Shown: positions 9,318 through 17,995, counted from the stretch's first letter. The stretch: DNA of 64,000 bases from Burkholderia ubonensis (GCF_902833085.1 NZ_CADFEB010000006.1:434001-498000); one strand, 5' to 3'. Made by a program: numbers and translations. Notes: generated by a model not told the origin, from the sequence alone.

Positions 9318-9358
9318 AGCATAGAACGCCCGGCCCGCGCGTGCATGATGAAAATCAA
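9318..9358 (-). promoter_or_regulatory. FNR-type promoter of the Usp-BON operon
   Basis: On the minus strand an FNR/ANR-type box TTGAT-TTTC-ATCAT (9345-9358, nine of ten consensus bases) is followed by TATGCT at 9318-9323. The centre-to-centre distance is 31 bp, which places the box at about -41.5, as in class II FNR activation. The same distance and the same TATGCT recur at 33104-33144. Confidence 0.65.
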
Positions 9359-9386
9359 GCGGCAGGCCGGACGAGACGCGCGCGGG

Positions 9387-10769
9387 CTACGATTCCGTCG
9401 AGACCGACGCCACCGGGCGATTCGCGTAGAAGAACAGGTAGGCGACGCCGAGCAGCACGATCCACGCCGGCCCGATCACGAGCGCGACGCGCGTATCGGG
9501 CGTGAACGCCATCAGCACGACGACGAGCGCGAGGAACGCGAGCGCGACGTACGAGCCGAGCGGATAGAACGGCACGCGGATCGGCAGGCGCGCGATCTTG
9601 TCGGCCGCTTGCGTGCGGCGAAAGCGCATCTGCGCGATCAGGATCACGCACCACGTCCAGATCGCGCCGAACGTCGACACCGACGTGAGCCACGTGAACA
9701 CGTGCTGCGGCGCGAGATAGTTGAGCAGCACGCCGACCAGCAGCAGCGCGACCGACACGATCACGCCGTAGACCGGCACGCCGTTGCGGTTCACGCGCCC
9801 GAGCACGCGCGGCGCCTGGCCCTGCTGCGCGAGGTTGTAGAGCATCCGCGCGGTGCTGAACAGGCCGCTGTTGCACGACGACAGCGCAGCCGTCAACACG
9901 ACGAAGTTGATGATGCCGGCGGCGGCCGGGATGCCGAGCCGCGAGAACGTCATCACGAACGGGCTGCCCTGCGTGCCGATCTGGTTCCACGGGTAGATCG
10001 ACATGATCACGAACAGCGCGCCGATGTAGAAGATCAGCACGCGCCAGAACACCGAGTTCACGGCCTTCGACAGCGACTTCTCCGGGTTGCGCGCCTCGCC
10101 GGCGGTCAGGCCGAGCATCTCGACGCCGAGATACGCGAACATCACGATCGGCAGCGCGCCGATCACGCCGGACCAGCCGTTCGGCATGAAGCCGCCGTTC
10201 GACCACAGGTTCGAAATGCCGGTCGGGATGCCGCCGTTGCCGAGGCCGAGCGTGATCATCAGCGCGCCGCCGATGATCATCAGCACGATCGTGACGATCT
10301 TGATCAGCGCGAACCAGAACTCGAACTCGCCGTACAGCTTCACCGCGACGAAGTTGACCGCGCCCATCGCCGAGAGCCCGAGCAGCGCCCAGATCCAGTT
10401 CGGCACGTCGGGGAACCACACGTGCATGTAGACGGCGACTCCGGTGACCTCCGCCATGCAGGTGACGATCCACACGAACCAGTAGGTCCAGCCGGTCAGG
10501 TAGCCCGCGAGCGGGCCGAGATAGTCGCGTGCGTAGCGGCTGAACGCGCCGGCGACCGGGTTGGTGATCGCCATTTCGCCGAGCGCGCGCATGATCAGGA
10601 AAATCACGACGCCGCCCAGCAGATAGGTCAGCAGAATGGCCGGGCCGGCGCTGCGGATCGCGGTGGCCGAGCCGAGGAACAGGCCGACGCCGATCGTCGC
10701 GCCCAGCGCCATCAGGTTGATGTGCCGCTCTTCCAGCCTGCGGTGCAGCTGGTCTTCTTGTTGTTTCAA
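9387..10769 (-). CDS. Amino acid permease (APC superfamily, AAT family)
   Basis: 460 residues, 12 predicted membrane segments. The start is the TTG at 10769 behind AGGAG; upstream in-frame ATG codons lie in a non-coding, AT-rich region. The protein opens with the AAT hallmark HRRLEERHINLMALGATIG and has the conserved RALGEMA and NPVAGAF motifs. Proton-coupled uptake of an amino acid into the cytoplasm is expected; ProY- or GABA-permease-like substrates are possible but not resolvable by eye. It is monocistronic, with a large leader region containing nested inverted repeats at 10877-10962. Confidence 0.9.
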   Translation of the reverse strand: MKQQEDQLHRRLEERHINLMALGATIGVGLFLGSATAIRSAGPAILLTYLLGGVVIFLIMRALGEMAITNPVAGAFSRYARDYLGPLAGYLTGWTYWFVWIVTCMAEVTGVAVYMHVWFPDVPNWIWALLGLSAMGAVNFVAVKLYGEFEFWFALIKIVTIVLMIIGGALMITLGLGNGGIPTGISNLWSNGGFMPNGWSGVIGALPIVMFAYLGVEMLGLTAGEARNPEKSLSKAVNSVFWRVLIFYIGALFVIMSIYPWNQIGTQGSPFVMTFSRLGIPAAAGIINFVVLTAALSSCNSGLFSTARMLYNLAQQGQAPRVLGRVNRNGVPVYGVIVSVALLLVGVLLNYLAPQHVFTWLTSVSTFGAIWTWCVILIAQMRFRRTQAADKIARLPIRVPFYPLGSYVALAFLALVVVLMAFTPDTRVALVIGPAWIVLLGVAYLFFYANRPVASVSTES

Positions 10770-11389
10770 TTGCGTCTCCTGGCGGCCGTGAGCGACCGCC
10801 GTCACTGTGTCGATATCAGCGCACGGCTTGCCGGTGCCGCTCAGGCCACCGAAAACGAAATGATTCCCGCCGCTTATTTCCGGATTGGAAATGAAACGGA
10901 TATTGAGCGAAACCGTTCGGAATCGCCGCACATTATCCGGATATTCCGAAACAATCCGGAAAGCGGCTCGTGCCTGTTCGGGAACGCGCCGACAGGCCGG
11001 ACGCGGTACGCCAGTGCGCGCCGTGCCGGACATCGCGTTCAACGGGAATTCGATCGAATTCGGCGCGGCATGCCGCGCCTCCTGTGTGCGCCTTTACGCG
11101 CATGCAGGCGGGATTATATGAATGTTCAGACGATTCGCGCCAGTCGATTTTGCGTGGCAGGTGCCGACGCCGCTCGCGAATGCTGCCGGTGCTTTCCATG
11201 ACTGCACACGGCCATGTTTTTTTAAATACATTTCGCGCTGCAACCGCCTAAAGGGATTCGTAATATTGCCGTAAACTGTTAACCGGATTTCAACGTCCCG
11301 CACTGCGCGATGCCTGCCGATTCAGCCCGTGGACGTCTCATTTTTGAAGTCCGAGATATTCAATTAACAACCACACGCAAAGGAAATTC
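10770..11389. other. 620-bp intergenic region, AT-rich
   Basis: Divergent control region between the permease and the lipoprotein gene. The part at about 10850-10975 is AT-rich with nested inverted repeats listed separately. 11200-11389 is also AT-rich and should carry the lipoprotein promoter. No open frame with a ribosome-binding site is seen. Confidence 0.5.
10877..10962. promoter_or_regulatory. Nested inverted repeats upstream of the permease
   Basis: The outer pair TTTCCGGATTG (10877-10887) and CAATCCGGAAA (10952-10962) is a perfect 11-bp inverted repeat. Inside it, TTCGGAAT (10916-10923) and ATTCCGAA (10943-10950) form a second perfect pair. The arms share a TCCGGA/TTCGGA theme that also occurs in extra copies between them. 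This could be a looped operator with several binding sites, or a structured leader starting 108 bp before the permease TTG. Confidence 0.5.
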
Positions 11390-11920
11390 ATGAGGAAGGT
11401 TGCTCTCACCCTCATCGCCGGTTCGCTCACACTCGCTGGCTGCGCTACGCCTGGCATGGAAAACAAGGCGGACGCGTACAACGTGCTCGATGTAAATCAG
11501 CGTCAAGAAGTGCGCACCATCGAAATCCTGACGATCCTGCCGGGCAAAGTGCAGGTAAGCAACGAGCAGAACAAGAAAACCGCGCAACTGGCCGGCGCGA
11601 TGCTCGGCGCCATCGCGGGCGCTGCAATCGGCGGTACGACCGGCCCCGGCGGCTGGAACCGCACGGGCGTAGGTACGGTCGCAGGTGGTGCCGTGGGTGC
11701 CGCGGCCGGTTCGATGGTGAACGACAAGGTGCTGGTCGATGGCGTGCAAATCATGTACCGCGACGGCAAGTCGGCATTTGCATCGGCTCAGGTCGGCCGC
11801 GTGTGCGAATTCAAGCCGGGTACGGCGCTGATGGTCGGCTCGGGCAAGACGACGCGCATTCAGCCGAACTCGCAATGTCCGGTCGTCGACGCGGCACAAC
11901 AACCGGCGCAGGTGAAGTAA
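11390..11920 (+). CDS. Glycine-zipper outer-membrane lipoprotein (SlyB-like)
   Basis: 176 residues. Signal peptide with lipobox LAGC (lipidated Cys19), followed by a short charged region and a glycine-zipper hairpin (about 68-108) with repeated G-x3-G/A spacing (AMLGAIAGAAIGG, then VAGGAVGAAAGS). This layout matches SlyB/PcP-type outer-membrane lipoproteins. The C-terminal part has two Cys (CEFKPGT and QCPVV), which could pair in the periplasm. The stop codon is directly followed by the ATG of the next gene, so translation is probably coupled. Confidence 0.85.
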   Translation: MRKVALTLIAGSLTLAGCATPGMENKADAYNVLDVNQRQEVRTIEILTILPGKVQVSNEQNKKTAQLAGAMLGAIAGAAIGGTTGPGGWNRTGVGTVAGGAVGAAAGSMVNDKVLVDGVQIMYRDGKSAFASAQVGRVCEFKPGTALMVGSGKTTRIQPNSQCPVVDAAQQPAQVK

Positions 11921-12421
11921 ATGAAGCGCAAAATTTTTACGCTTTTGTTGCTGACGACCCTTCCCGCATTCGCGCAGGAACAAGCGCCCGTCAATCTCGA
12001 TAACGGCATCGCACGTATGCAGGCGCTCGAATCGAACGCTGAACACGAGCGCGCCGCGCAACAGCAGCAGGCCGAAGCCGACCGCCGCAGGCAGCGACAG
12101 CAGGCGGCTGCGGCCGAGCGCAAGCGCAGCGAGGCGCATGCCGCGGCGCAAGCGCAGGCCAATCGCGAACGGCAAGCTGCGGTCAACCGTCAGCGCGCCA
12201 TCGAAGATCAGGACCGCAGCTACGAAAACCGCTACAAGGAACTGCAGCTGAAAAAGCTGGAAGCGCAAGTTGCGCGCGAAAACGATCGCATCAATGCCGA
12301 CCTCGCGCGATCGAAAGCGGAAACGGATGCGGTGCAATCTCAGGCGGATGCAAATCGCAACGTCAGCAAAGGCGTGGAGAAGAACTTGAAGGACGCCAAT
12401 CGCCACTGGTGGGAAAAATAA
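11921..12421 (+). CDS. Periplasmic coiled-coil protein (DUF5384-like)
   Basis: 166 residues. A signal peptide is cleaved after PAFA (about residue 18). The rest is almost wholly one long, very hydrophilic coiled coil rich in Gln, Ala, Arg and Glu, ending in HWWEK. It resembles the DUF5384 family by size and layout, at moderate confidence. The ATG abuts the TAA of the lipoprotein gene with no gap, so the two proteins are made together and may interact, for example as an envelope spacer or tether. That is inference. Confidence 0.75.
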   Translation: MKRKIFTLLLLTTLPAFAQEQAPVNLDNGIARMQALESNAEHERAAQQQQAEADRRRQRQQAAAAERKRSEAHAAAQAQANRERQAAVNRQRAIEDQDRSYENRYKELQLKKLEAQVARENDRINADLARSKAETDAVQSQADANRNVSKGVEKNLKDANRHWWEK

Positions 12422-12480
12422 TTCCGCTACACAACGCCCATATCGGCAGGCCGTAACAGGACGGCCAGCCTGACCGACAC

Positions 12481-12506
12481 AACCCGATCCGCATGCTGAT
12501 CGGGTT
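12481..12506 (+). terminator. Hairpin after the lipoprotein operon
   Basis: AACCCGATC and GATCGGGTT (9-bp arms, 8-nt loop), 60 bp past the stop of the coiled-coil gene and before the convergent DedA gene. The U-tract is short. Confidence 0.55.
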
Positions 12507-12566
12507 GGCATTCATGCTCATCGCGTCGACCAGGCAGCCGTGGCGTCGCATTCCCGGTCATTTCGG

Positions 12567-13619
12567 TCACGAGCGGCCTCTTAGCGCAGCGCGAACGGTG
12601 TATTCATCGCCTGCGGCTGCTTCAGCGTGCTGCACGAAGTAACGGGACGCGTCGAGGTCGTCCGGCATCGGCTCGACCGGATAGCCGTGCTTTTCCCACG
12701 CGTCGAGGCCGCCCTTCAGCGCCTTGATGTGATGCGCCATCTTCTTGCGCTGCAGCTGCGCGACGATGCGCTTGGCGGTCGCCTCGTTCGGGCACACGCA
12801 ATAGACGACGATCGGCCGCTTCAGCGCGTCGGGATCGATCAGGTCCGGCGAATCGAGGTCGAGCGGCACCGCGCCGGCGATCCGGAACGGCTCGCGTTCG
12901 CGCACCGCGCGCGGCCGCGCGTCGAAGATCAGCGGCGGCTCGTCGGAAGTCATCATCTCGGCGAGCTGCGGCGGCGAGATGCGCACCTGCGCGAGCCAGC
13001 GCCGGAACTGCACGCGGCGCACCCAGCGGTACAGCACGAACGTGATGAAGATCGCGAGGAACGCGTCGAGGATCGTCCCGCCGCTCGCGCGCACCCACAG
13101 CACGGCCTCGACGATCTGGTCATGAACCGCCGAGCCGCCGACGAGCCAGAACGCCGCCCACAGCGCGGCGCCCGCGAAGTCCCACAGCAGGAACACGCCG
13201 ACGCCGATCGCCGTCGTGCCGAGCAGCGGCGCGGACACGAGGCCGAGCCCCGGCAGGAATTTCGCGAGCACGAGGAGCGGCGCGCCGTGGCGTTCGAACA
13301 GGTTGCGCGCGAAGCGCAGCGTCGTGTCGAGCGACAGCGAGAAGCGCACGAGGCCGTTGAGCAGGCGCCGGCCGCGCGTGCGGCCCATGAAGAACCACAG
13401 CGAGTCGGCGAGCATCGTCGCGCCGACGGCCGCCGCGAACATGGCCGCATAGGACGCCTGCCCCATCGCCGCCATCGTGCCGCCCAGGATCAGCATCGGC
13501 ACGGCCGGCACGGGCACGCCGAGCTGCGTGATGAGCACGCTCGCGAACACGGCCCACGGGCCGAGCGACGAGGGAATCGCGACGGGAAAGTGCCACACGG
13601 CGGCGCTCCTGGATGACAT
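12567..13619 (-). CDS. DedA-family membrane protein fused to a rhodanese domain
   Basis: 350 residues. Residues about 15-215 are a DedA/SNARE-associated (VTT) membrane domain with the family's F-x2-R-x-hydrophobic-P-G loop (VLAKFLPGLGLVSAPLLG). DedA proteins are linked to undecaprenyl-phosphate or phospholipid flipping. Residues about 230-335 are a cytoplasmic rhodanese domain whose active loop reads CVCPNEATA; Cys in the sulfur-accepting position is present. The start at 13619 has only a weak ribosome-binding site and is the first ATG that begins directly before the membrane domain. It is monocistronic. Such fusions occur in beta-proteobacteria but their joint role is not established. Confidence 0.88.
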   Translation of the reverse strand: MSSRSAAVWHFPVAIPSSLGPWAVFASVLITQLGVPVPAVPMLILGGTMAAMGQASYAAMFAAAVGATMLADSLWFFMGRTRGRRLLNGLVRFSLSLDTTLRFARNLFERHGAPLLVLAKFLPGLGLVSAPLLGTTAIGVGVFLLWDFAGAALWAAFWLVGGSAVHDQIVEAVLWVRASGGTILDAFLAIFITFVLYRWVRRVQFRRWLAQVRISPPQLAEMMTSDEPPLIFDARPRAVREREPFRIAGAVPLDLDSPDLIDPDALKRPIVVYCVCPNEATAKRIVAQLQRKKMAHHIKALKGGLDAWEKHGYPVEPMPDDLDASRYFVQHAEAAAGDEYTVRAALRGRS

Positions 13620-13752
13620 GCGGGCCGGACCGACGCCGGCGTCCGGCCGTGCAACGGTCGCTGCGACAGTTGCGCAGCTGGGACGGCATGTCCGGCATTC
13701 TAAACGGGATTGACGAACGCCGCGCTGTACGGTGCGCCGGACGCCGCGCGCG

Positions 13753-14832
13753 TCACGCGGCGGGGGTGGACGGCGTGGCCGGCGCGGTCGTGCCGGCAAA
13801 CGCGCCGCACGACGGGCAGAAGCGGCTGAACGCGTTCTTGCGCGTGCGGCACTGCCCGCATGCGTTGAACACGCAGATGCCGCAATGCGGGCAGAAATTC
13901 GCGTTCGGATCGGCGGTGTCGAGCGGCCGCTCGCAGCCGGGGCAGACCTTCTTCGCGATGCGCGCGTACGCGGTCACGAAATCGATCGCCTCGCGCCGCG
14001 ACACGTCCGGCTGCTGCTCCTCGCGGCGCTTCTGCTCGAGATAGCGCGACAGCGCGCGGATCGCGTACTGTCCGACCGCGATCGTCAGCACGATGCCGAC
14101 GAGATAGCGCACATAGCCGCCATAGCTCGGCAGGTACGGCACCAGCTCGACGAAGAATCCGTACAGCGCGAAGAAGATGAAGCCCCACACGAACGGCCAG
14201 TAGCGGCTGCCGCGCTTCTTCGCGAACAGCCAGCCTGCGACCAGCAGCAGCGGCAGCGTGAACAGCAGCCGGATGCCGAACACGCGCAGTTCCTGCGTGC
14301 GCTGCGCGGCTTCGAGCTTGCGGTCGGCCTGCGCTTCGAGTTCGCCGAGCGCGAGCCGGGTCGCGCCCTGCTCGCGCTCGAGCGCCTGCGCGGCCTGCTT
14401 CAGCGTGCCGATGCGGGCCTGTGCGTCGCGTTCGCGCTGCGTCGCCGCCTCGAGCGCGCGCGCATGCGCAAGCACGGCCGGATCCTGTTCCGCGCGCTCG
14501 GTCGCATGGCGGCTCGCGATCGTCGCGCGGAACGCTTCGCGCGCCTGCTGCGTGTCCTGCCCGGCCGCGGTCAGCAGCATCGACGCCTGTTCGGTCGCGT
14601 CGCGATTCGCGGTCAGGTCCGCCGACAGCTTCGCGAGCGACTGGCGCAGCGGCGCGGCCGCCTGCCGGTCGATGAGCGCGTCGCGGTCCAGCGTCACCTC
14701 GACGCGCGGCAAATCGCCGACGATCAGGCCGCCGAGTCCGATCAGGAAACCGGCGAACACGACGGCGATGATCCACAGCGCGCGCTGGAACCACACCTCG
14801 GCGAGCCGCAGTCCCTTGGTCGATATTGTCAT
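13753..14832 (-). CDS. Membrane protein with periplasmic coiled coil and C-terminal zinc ribbons
   Basis: 359 residues. TM1 at about 14-38, an Ala/Glu/Arg-rich coiled coil at about 45-185, two or three more membrane segments at about 187-270, then a cytoplasmic tail with six cysteine pairs or near-pairs: CPGC, CPHC, C..CGQC and CPSC. This is two adjacent zinc-ribbon-like modules, the second resembling the double-zinc-ribbon of bacterial membrane proteins. No catalytic motif is seen. The start at 14832 follows ACGGAG. It is next to the DedA-rhodanese gene on the same strand (133 bp gap), a weak hint of common function. I do not recognise a named family. Confidence 0.75.
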   Translation of the reverse strand: MTISTKGLRLAEVWFQRALWIIAVVFAGFLIGLGGLIVGDLPRVEVTLDRDALIDRQAAAPLRQSLAKLSADLTANRDATEQASMLLTAAGQDTQQAREAFRATIASRHATERAEQDPAVLAHARALEAATQRERDAQARIGTLKQAAQALEREQGATRLALGELEAQADRKLEAAQRTQELRVFGIRLLFTLPLLLVAGWLFAKKRGSRYWPFVWGFIFFALYGFFVELVPYLPSYGGYVRYLVGIVLTIAVGQYAIRALSRYLEQKRREEQQPDVSRREAIDFVTAYARIAKKVCPGCERPLDTADPNANFCPHCGICVFNACGQCRTRKNAFSRFCPSCGAFAGTTAPATPSTPAA

Positions 14833-15115
14833 GCGTGATGGGCTCCGTGGACGCCGGCCCCGTCGCGCGTCGGCGAGACGCGCGCCCGGCGATGAGCGAA
14901 AAAAAGGGCTACGCCAAGGATGCTGCCAGATGTGCGCGGCGCGGCGCAACTTTCATGCAACTTTCGCGCGGCTGAACGCGGCGTGCGCGGTCGCAACGCG
15001 GGCGGACGCGCCACGGCCGGTGCGCCGCTCGGGGCGTGCGGCGCCGGCTCGGCGCATTGCGCGGCGCGCCGTCAATCGCCGCGCTCGCACGCGGCACGGT
15101 TCATGTACGCACGGC

Positions 15116-15586
15116 TCAGGCGGGCGGCGCCGGCGTCTTCTCGTCGTGCCGCACCAGCAGTACCGGCCGGTCCGCCGCGCGCAGCAGCGACTCCGCGACG
15201 CTGCCGACCAGCAGCCGGCGCAAGCCGTGCCGCCCGCTCGTGCCCATCACGATCAGGTCCGCGTCGGCCTCGGCCGCCGTGCGCATCAGCACGGCCGCGA
15301 CGTCCTCGCCGTACGCGGTGAGCGCGCGCACCGTGCCCGGCACGTGGTGCGCATCGAGCGCGGCCTTCGCGTCGTCGAGCACGAGCGTCGCGGCGTCCAG
15401 CGCCGACGGCTCGGGTTCCCGCGTGTCCGCGAAACCCGCGTCGACGTCGACGAGCTGCGTCTTGTGCTCGACGACGGACGCACAGGTGATCGCGCCGCCG
15501 GACGCGACCGCGATCCTGATCGCCTCATCCAGCGCCAGACGCGCACTTGGGCTGTCGTCGAGCGCCACGAAAATTCGCTTGTACAT
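15116..15586 (-). CDS. Universal stress protein, single domain
   Basis: 156 residues, one UspA domain with VALDDS at the start and an intact ATP-binding loop GTSGRHGLRRLLVGSVAES. The start at the ATG at 15586 is chosen over a GTG three codons earlier because GAGAGG lies eight bases before it. An FNR-type box (15702-15715) and two strong hairpins lie upstream, so it may respond to low oxygen like the tandem Usp at 8250-9185. Confidence 0.92.
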   Translation of the reverse strand: MYKRIFVALDDSPSARLALDEAIRIAVASGGAITCASVVEHKTQLVDVDAGFADTREPEPSALDAATLVLDDAKAALDAHHVPGTVRALTAYGEDVAAVLMRTAAEADADLIVMGTSGRHGLRRLLVGSVAESLLRAADRPVLLVRHDEKTPAPPA

Positions 15587-15609
15587 GTTCCGCACCTCTC
15601 ACCGGACAG

Positions 15610-15663
15610 CCTTGCGCGTTGCGCAAGGCAGGTTCGAATCCGATCGCCGGCGGTTCCGCCGGC
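15610..15663 (-). promoter_or_regulatory. Two strong hairpins in the Usp leader
   Basis: CCTTGCGC-GTT-GCGCAAGG (15610-15628) and GCCGGCGG-TT-CCGCCGGC (15646-15663), both perfect, lie 24 to 77 bases upstream of the Usp start. They could be leader hairpins that affect translation or mRNA stability, or operators. A tRNA-like GGTTCGAATCC sits between them but no tRNA fold is possible. Confidence 0.5.
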
Positions 15664-15701
15664 CCCTGTGCTAAGTCTGGCCCCACGCTCCCAGGCGCCC
15701 G

Positions 15702-15715
15702 TTGACGCGCATCAA
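15702..15715 (-). promoter_or_regulatory. FNR-type box upstream of the Usp gene
   Basis: TTGACGCGCATCAA matches TTGAT-N4-ATCAA in nine of ten positions, centred 122 bp upstream of the Usp start. Unlike the other two boxes here, no good -10 sits exactly 31 bp away, so activation at this site is less certain. The kinase gene on the other strand is 187 bp away with no matching -10. Confidence 0.55.
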
Positions 15716-15901
15716 ATACGGTCGCCCCCCTGCCCCCCCGATCTTTTGTCTGAATTTCCGCCGCCCCCATTACAAAAAAGTCATAAAACGCGCACAATTT
15801 CATCTCGATAACAGATACCGCCAAGCATCGGGCGCCAACCGCGCCCGATTTTTCCTTTGTCGCCCCGGTGCCAGGGCGACCTCGGACAGAGTGGCCCGTA
15901 G

Positions 15902-17995
15902 ATGACCGCCAGCGGAACCCCGACGCGCGACGCCCCGGTGCGCACGCGCTTTCAAAGCATGTTACGCCAGCCGTTCGCGGCCGGCATCGTCGCGCTCTGC
16001 GCCGGCGCAACGCTCTCGCTGGGCGTCGCGCTGATGGTGCGCGAGCAGTGGCAAGACACCGTCCATGCCCGTTTCGAGCGCCGCGTCACGCACGTGACGG
16101 CAATGCTGCTCCACGAGCTGCAGGGCGGCGTCGCCGTGCTCGAAGGCGCGCGCGGCGCGCTCGGCCTCGCGCCGCAGATGACACCGGTACAGTGGCGCCA
16201 GTACGTCGACGCGCTCGCCATCGACAACAGCCGTTCGCCGATCAGGCAGCTCGGTTTTGCACCGCTGCCGCCCGCCGTGCGCGGCCAGCTCACCGGTGAC
16301 GTCGCGCCTTCCACGGCTGTGCCGCTCGCGGTCGCCGCGCTCAGCGCGCCCGCGTCGTCGGCACCCGTCGCGCGCTTCGGCGCAGCCGACGCCGCGTCGC
16401 TGCGGCGCGCCGTGCAGACCGGCAACGCCGTGCTCGGCATCCGGGCGGCCGACGACGATGCCGCCCGCGCCGTCGCGCTGTACCTGCCCGTCGCCGACCC
16501 GCAGCACCCGGCCGCGCGGGAAGGCGGCATCGACGGCGTGCTGTTCGCCGAGCTCAGCCCGCGGCGGCTCGTCGAGCGCGCGCTCGACTCGGAGCGCGGG
16601 ATCGACCTGCGGATCAGCGTCGACGGCGACCCGCGGCCGATCTTCAGCGCGGAGACCACCACCGACGAGGCGTCGCTCTCGTCCGACCTGATGCGCCGGA
16701 CCGAGGTGCTGAACTTCGGCGGCAGCACGCTGACGCTTGCCTATTCGGCGGACGGGCGACCGAGCGCCACCGGCGCGCAGCGCGCGGCGGGCACGGTGCT
16801 CGCCGCCGGCCTGCTCGCGTCGGTCGTGTTCGCGGCGCTCGTGCATGCGCTGGTGCGCGGCCGGCCGGGGTCCGCTGCGGAGCTCGGCGCCCGCAGCAGC
16901 GGCATCCTGAACGAAGTGCGGATGATGGGCATCATCCGCTCGTCGATGGAGGCGATCATCACGATCGACGAGAAGCAGACGATCGTGATCTTCAACCCGA
17001 TGGCCGAGCAGGTGTTCGGCGTGTCCGCGATGGAGGCGATCGGCGCGCCGCTGTCGCGCTTCATCCCGGAGCGGTTCCGCGCGGCGCACGCGAAGCATGT
17101 CGACCAGTTCGGCGTGACGGGCGTGTCCGAGCGGCAGATGGGACGCCAGCGCGTGCTGTTCGGGCTGCGCGGCGACGGCGAGGAATTCCCGATCGAAGCA
17201 TCGATCTCGCAGATCCGCGATGCGTCCGGCAAGCTCTACACGGTGATGCTGCGCGACATCACCCAGCGCGTGCGCGCCGAGAACGCGCTGAAGCAGTCGC
17301 GCGAGGAACTGCGCGAGCTGTCGGCGAACCTGCAGAACGTCCGCGAGGAAGAGAAGACCCGCATCGCGCGCGAGCTGCACGACGATCTCGGCCAACAACT
17401 CACCGCGCTGAAGATGGACCTGTCGGTCGTCGAGCACACGCTGCGCGCGCCCGACAGCGGACGGCCCGGCGAAGACGTGCTCCCCCACCTGCAGGGCATG
17501 CGGCGGCTGATCGACGCGACGGTCGCGTCGGTGCGGCGCATCGCGGCCGACCTGAGGCCGGTGATGCTCGACGATCTCGGCCTCGTGCCTGCGATCGAAT
17601 GGCTCGCGAACGATTTCACGAACCGCTACGGGATCGACGTCGAGCGGCACATCGAGCCCGGCGGCCTCGCGTTCACCAGCGCCGGCGCGACCACGCTGTT
17701 CCGCATCGTCCAGGAAGCGCTGACCAACGTTGCCCGCCACGCCGACGCGACCCGGGTCACGCTGACGCTCGACGTCGAAAGCGGCTTCTGCGTGCTGCGC
17801 ATCGCCGACAACGGCCGAGGCGCGGCGCCCGGCGGGCCGACGCCCGAAGACAAGTCGTTCGGCCTGATCGGCATCCGCGAGCGCGCACACATGCTCGGCG
17901 GCACCGTGACGATCGACACCGCGCTCTCGCGCGGCTTCTCGATCTCGGTCGCATTGCCGCTGACCACGATTCAACAGGAAACCTCAATCACATGA
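15902..17995 (+). CDS. CHASE-PAS sensor histidine kinase (NarL-type partner)
   Basis: 697 residues. TM1 at about 25-46, periplasmic CHASE domain at about 70-270, TM2 at about 298-320, PAS domain at about 335-455 with a coiled linker, HisKA_3 with phospho-acceptor His493 in ARELHDDLGQQ, and an HATPase domain with DNGRGA and GLIGIRERA. CHASE domains bind small extracellular ligands; the specific signal is unknown. Its stop overlaps the start of the response regulator gene (ATGA), so the two form a translationally coupled two-component system. The start at 15902 has a weak ribosome-binding site. Confidence 0.93.
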   Translation: MTASGTPTRDAPVRTRFQSMLRQPFAAGIVALCAGATLSLGVALMVREQWQDTVHARFERRVTHVTAMLLHELQGGVAVLEGARGALGLAPQMTPVQWRQYVDALAIDNSRSPIRQLGFAPLPPAVRGQLTGDVAPSTAVPLAVAALSAPASSAPVARFGAADAASLRRAVQTGNAVLGIRAADDDAARAVALYLPVADPQHPAAREGGIDGVLFAELSPRRLVERALDSERGIDLRISVDGDPRPIFSAETTTDEASLSSDLMRRTEVLNFGGSTLTLAYSADGRPSATGAQRAAGTVLAAGLLASVVFAALVHALVRGRPGSAAELGARSSGILNEVRMMGIIRSSMEAIITIDEKQTIVIFNPMAEQVFGVSAMEAIGAPLSRFIPERFRAAHAKHVDQFGVTGVSERQMGRQRVLFGLRGDGEEFPIEASISQIRDASGKLYTVMLRDITQRVRAENALKQSREELRELSANLQNVREEEKTRIARELHDDLGQQLTALKMDLSVVEHTLRAPDSGRPGEDVLPHLQGMRRLIDATVASVRRIAADLRPVMLDDLGLVPAIEWLANDFTNRYGIDVERHIEPGGLAFTSAGATTLFRIVQEALTNVARHADATRVTLTLDVESGFCVLRIADNGRGAAPGGPTPEDKSFGLIGIRERAHMLGGTVTIDTALSRGFSISVALPLTTIQQETSIT

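Noticed and set aside
9216-11201. Long plus-strand frame across the permease gene
   Set aside because: It is a His/Arg/Asp-rich antisense shadow of a membrane protein gene.
15610-15700. GGTTCGAATCC looks like a tRNA T-loop
   Set aside because: The flanking bases do not form a T stem, and there is no acceptor stem or anticodon arm; it lies between two unrelated hairpins.
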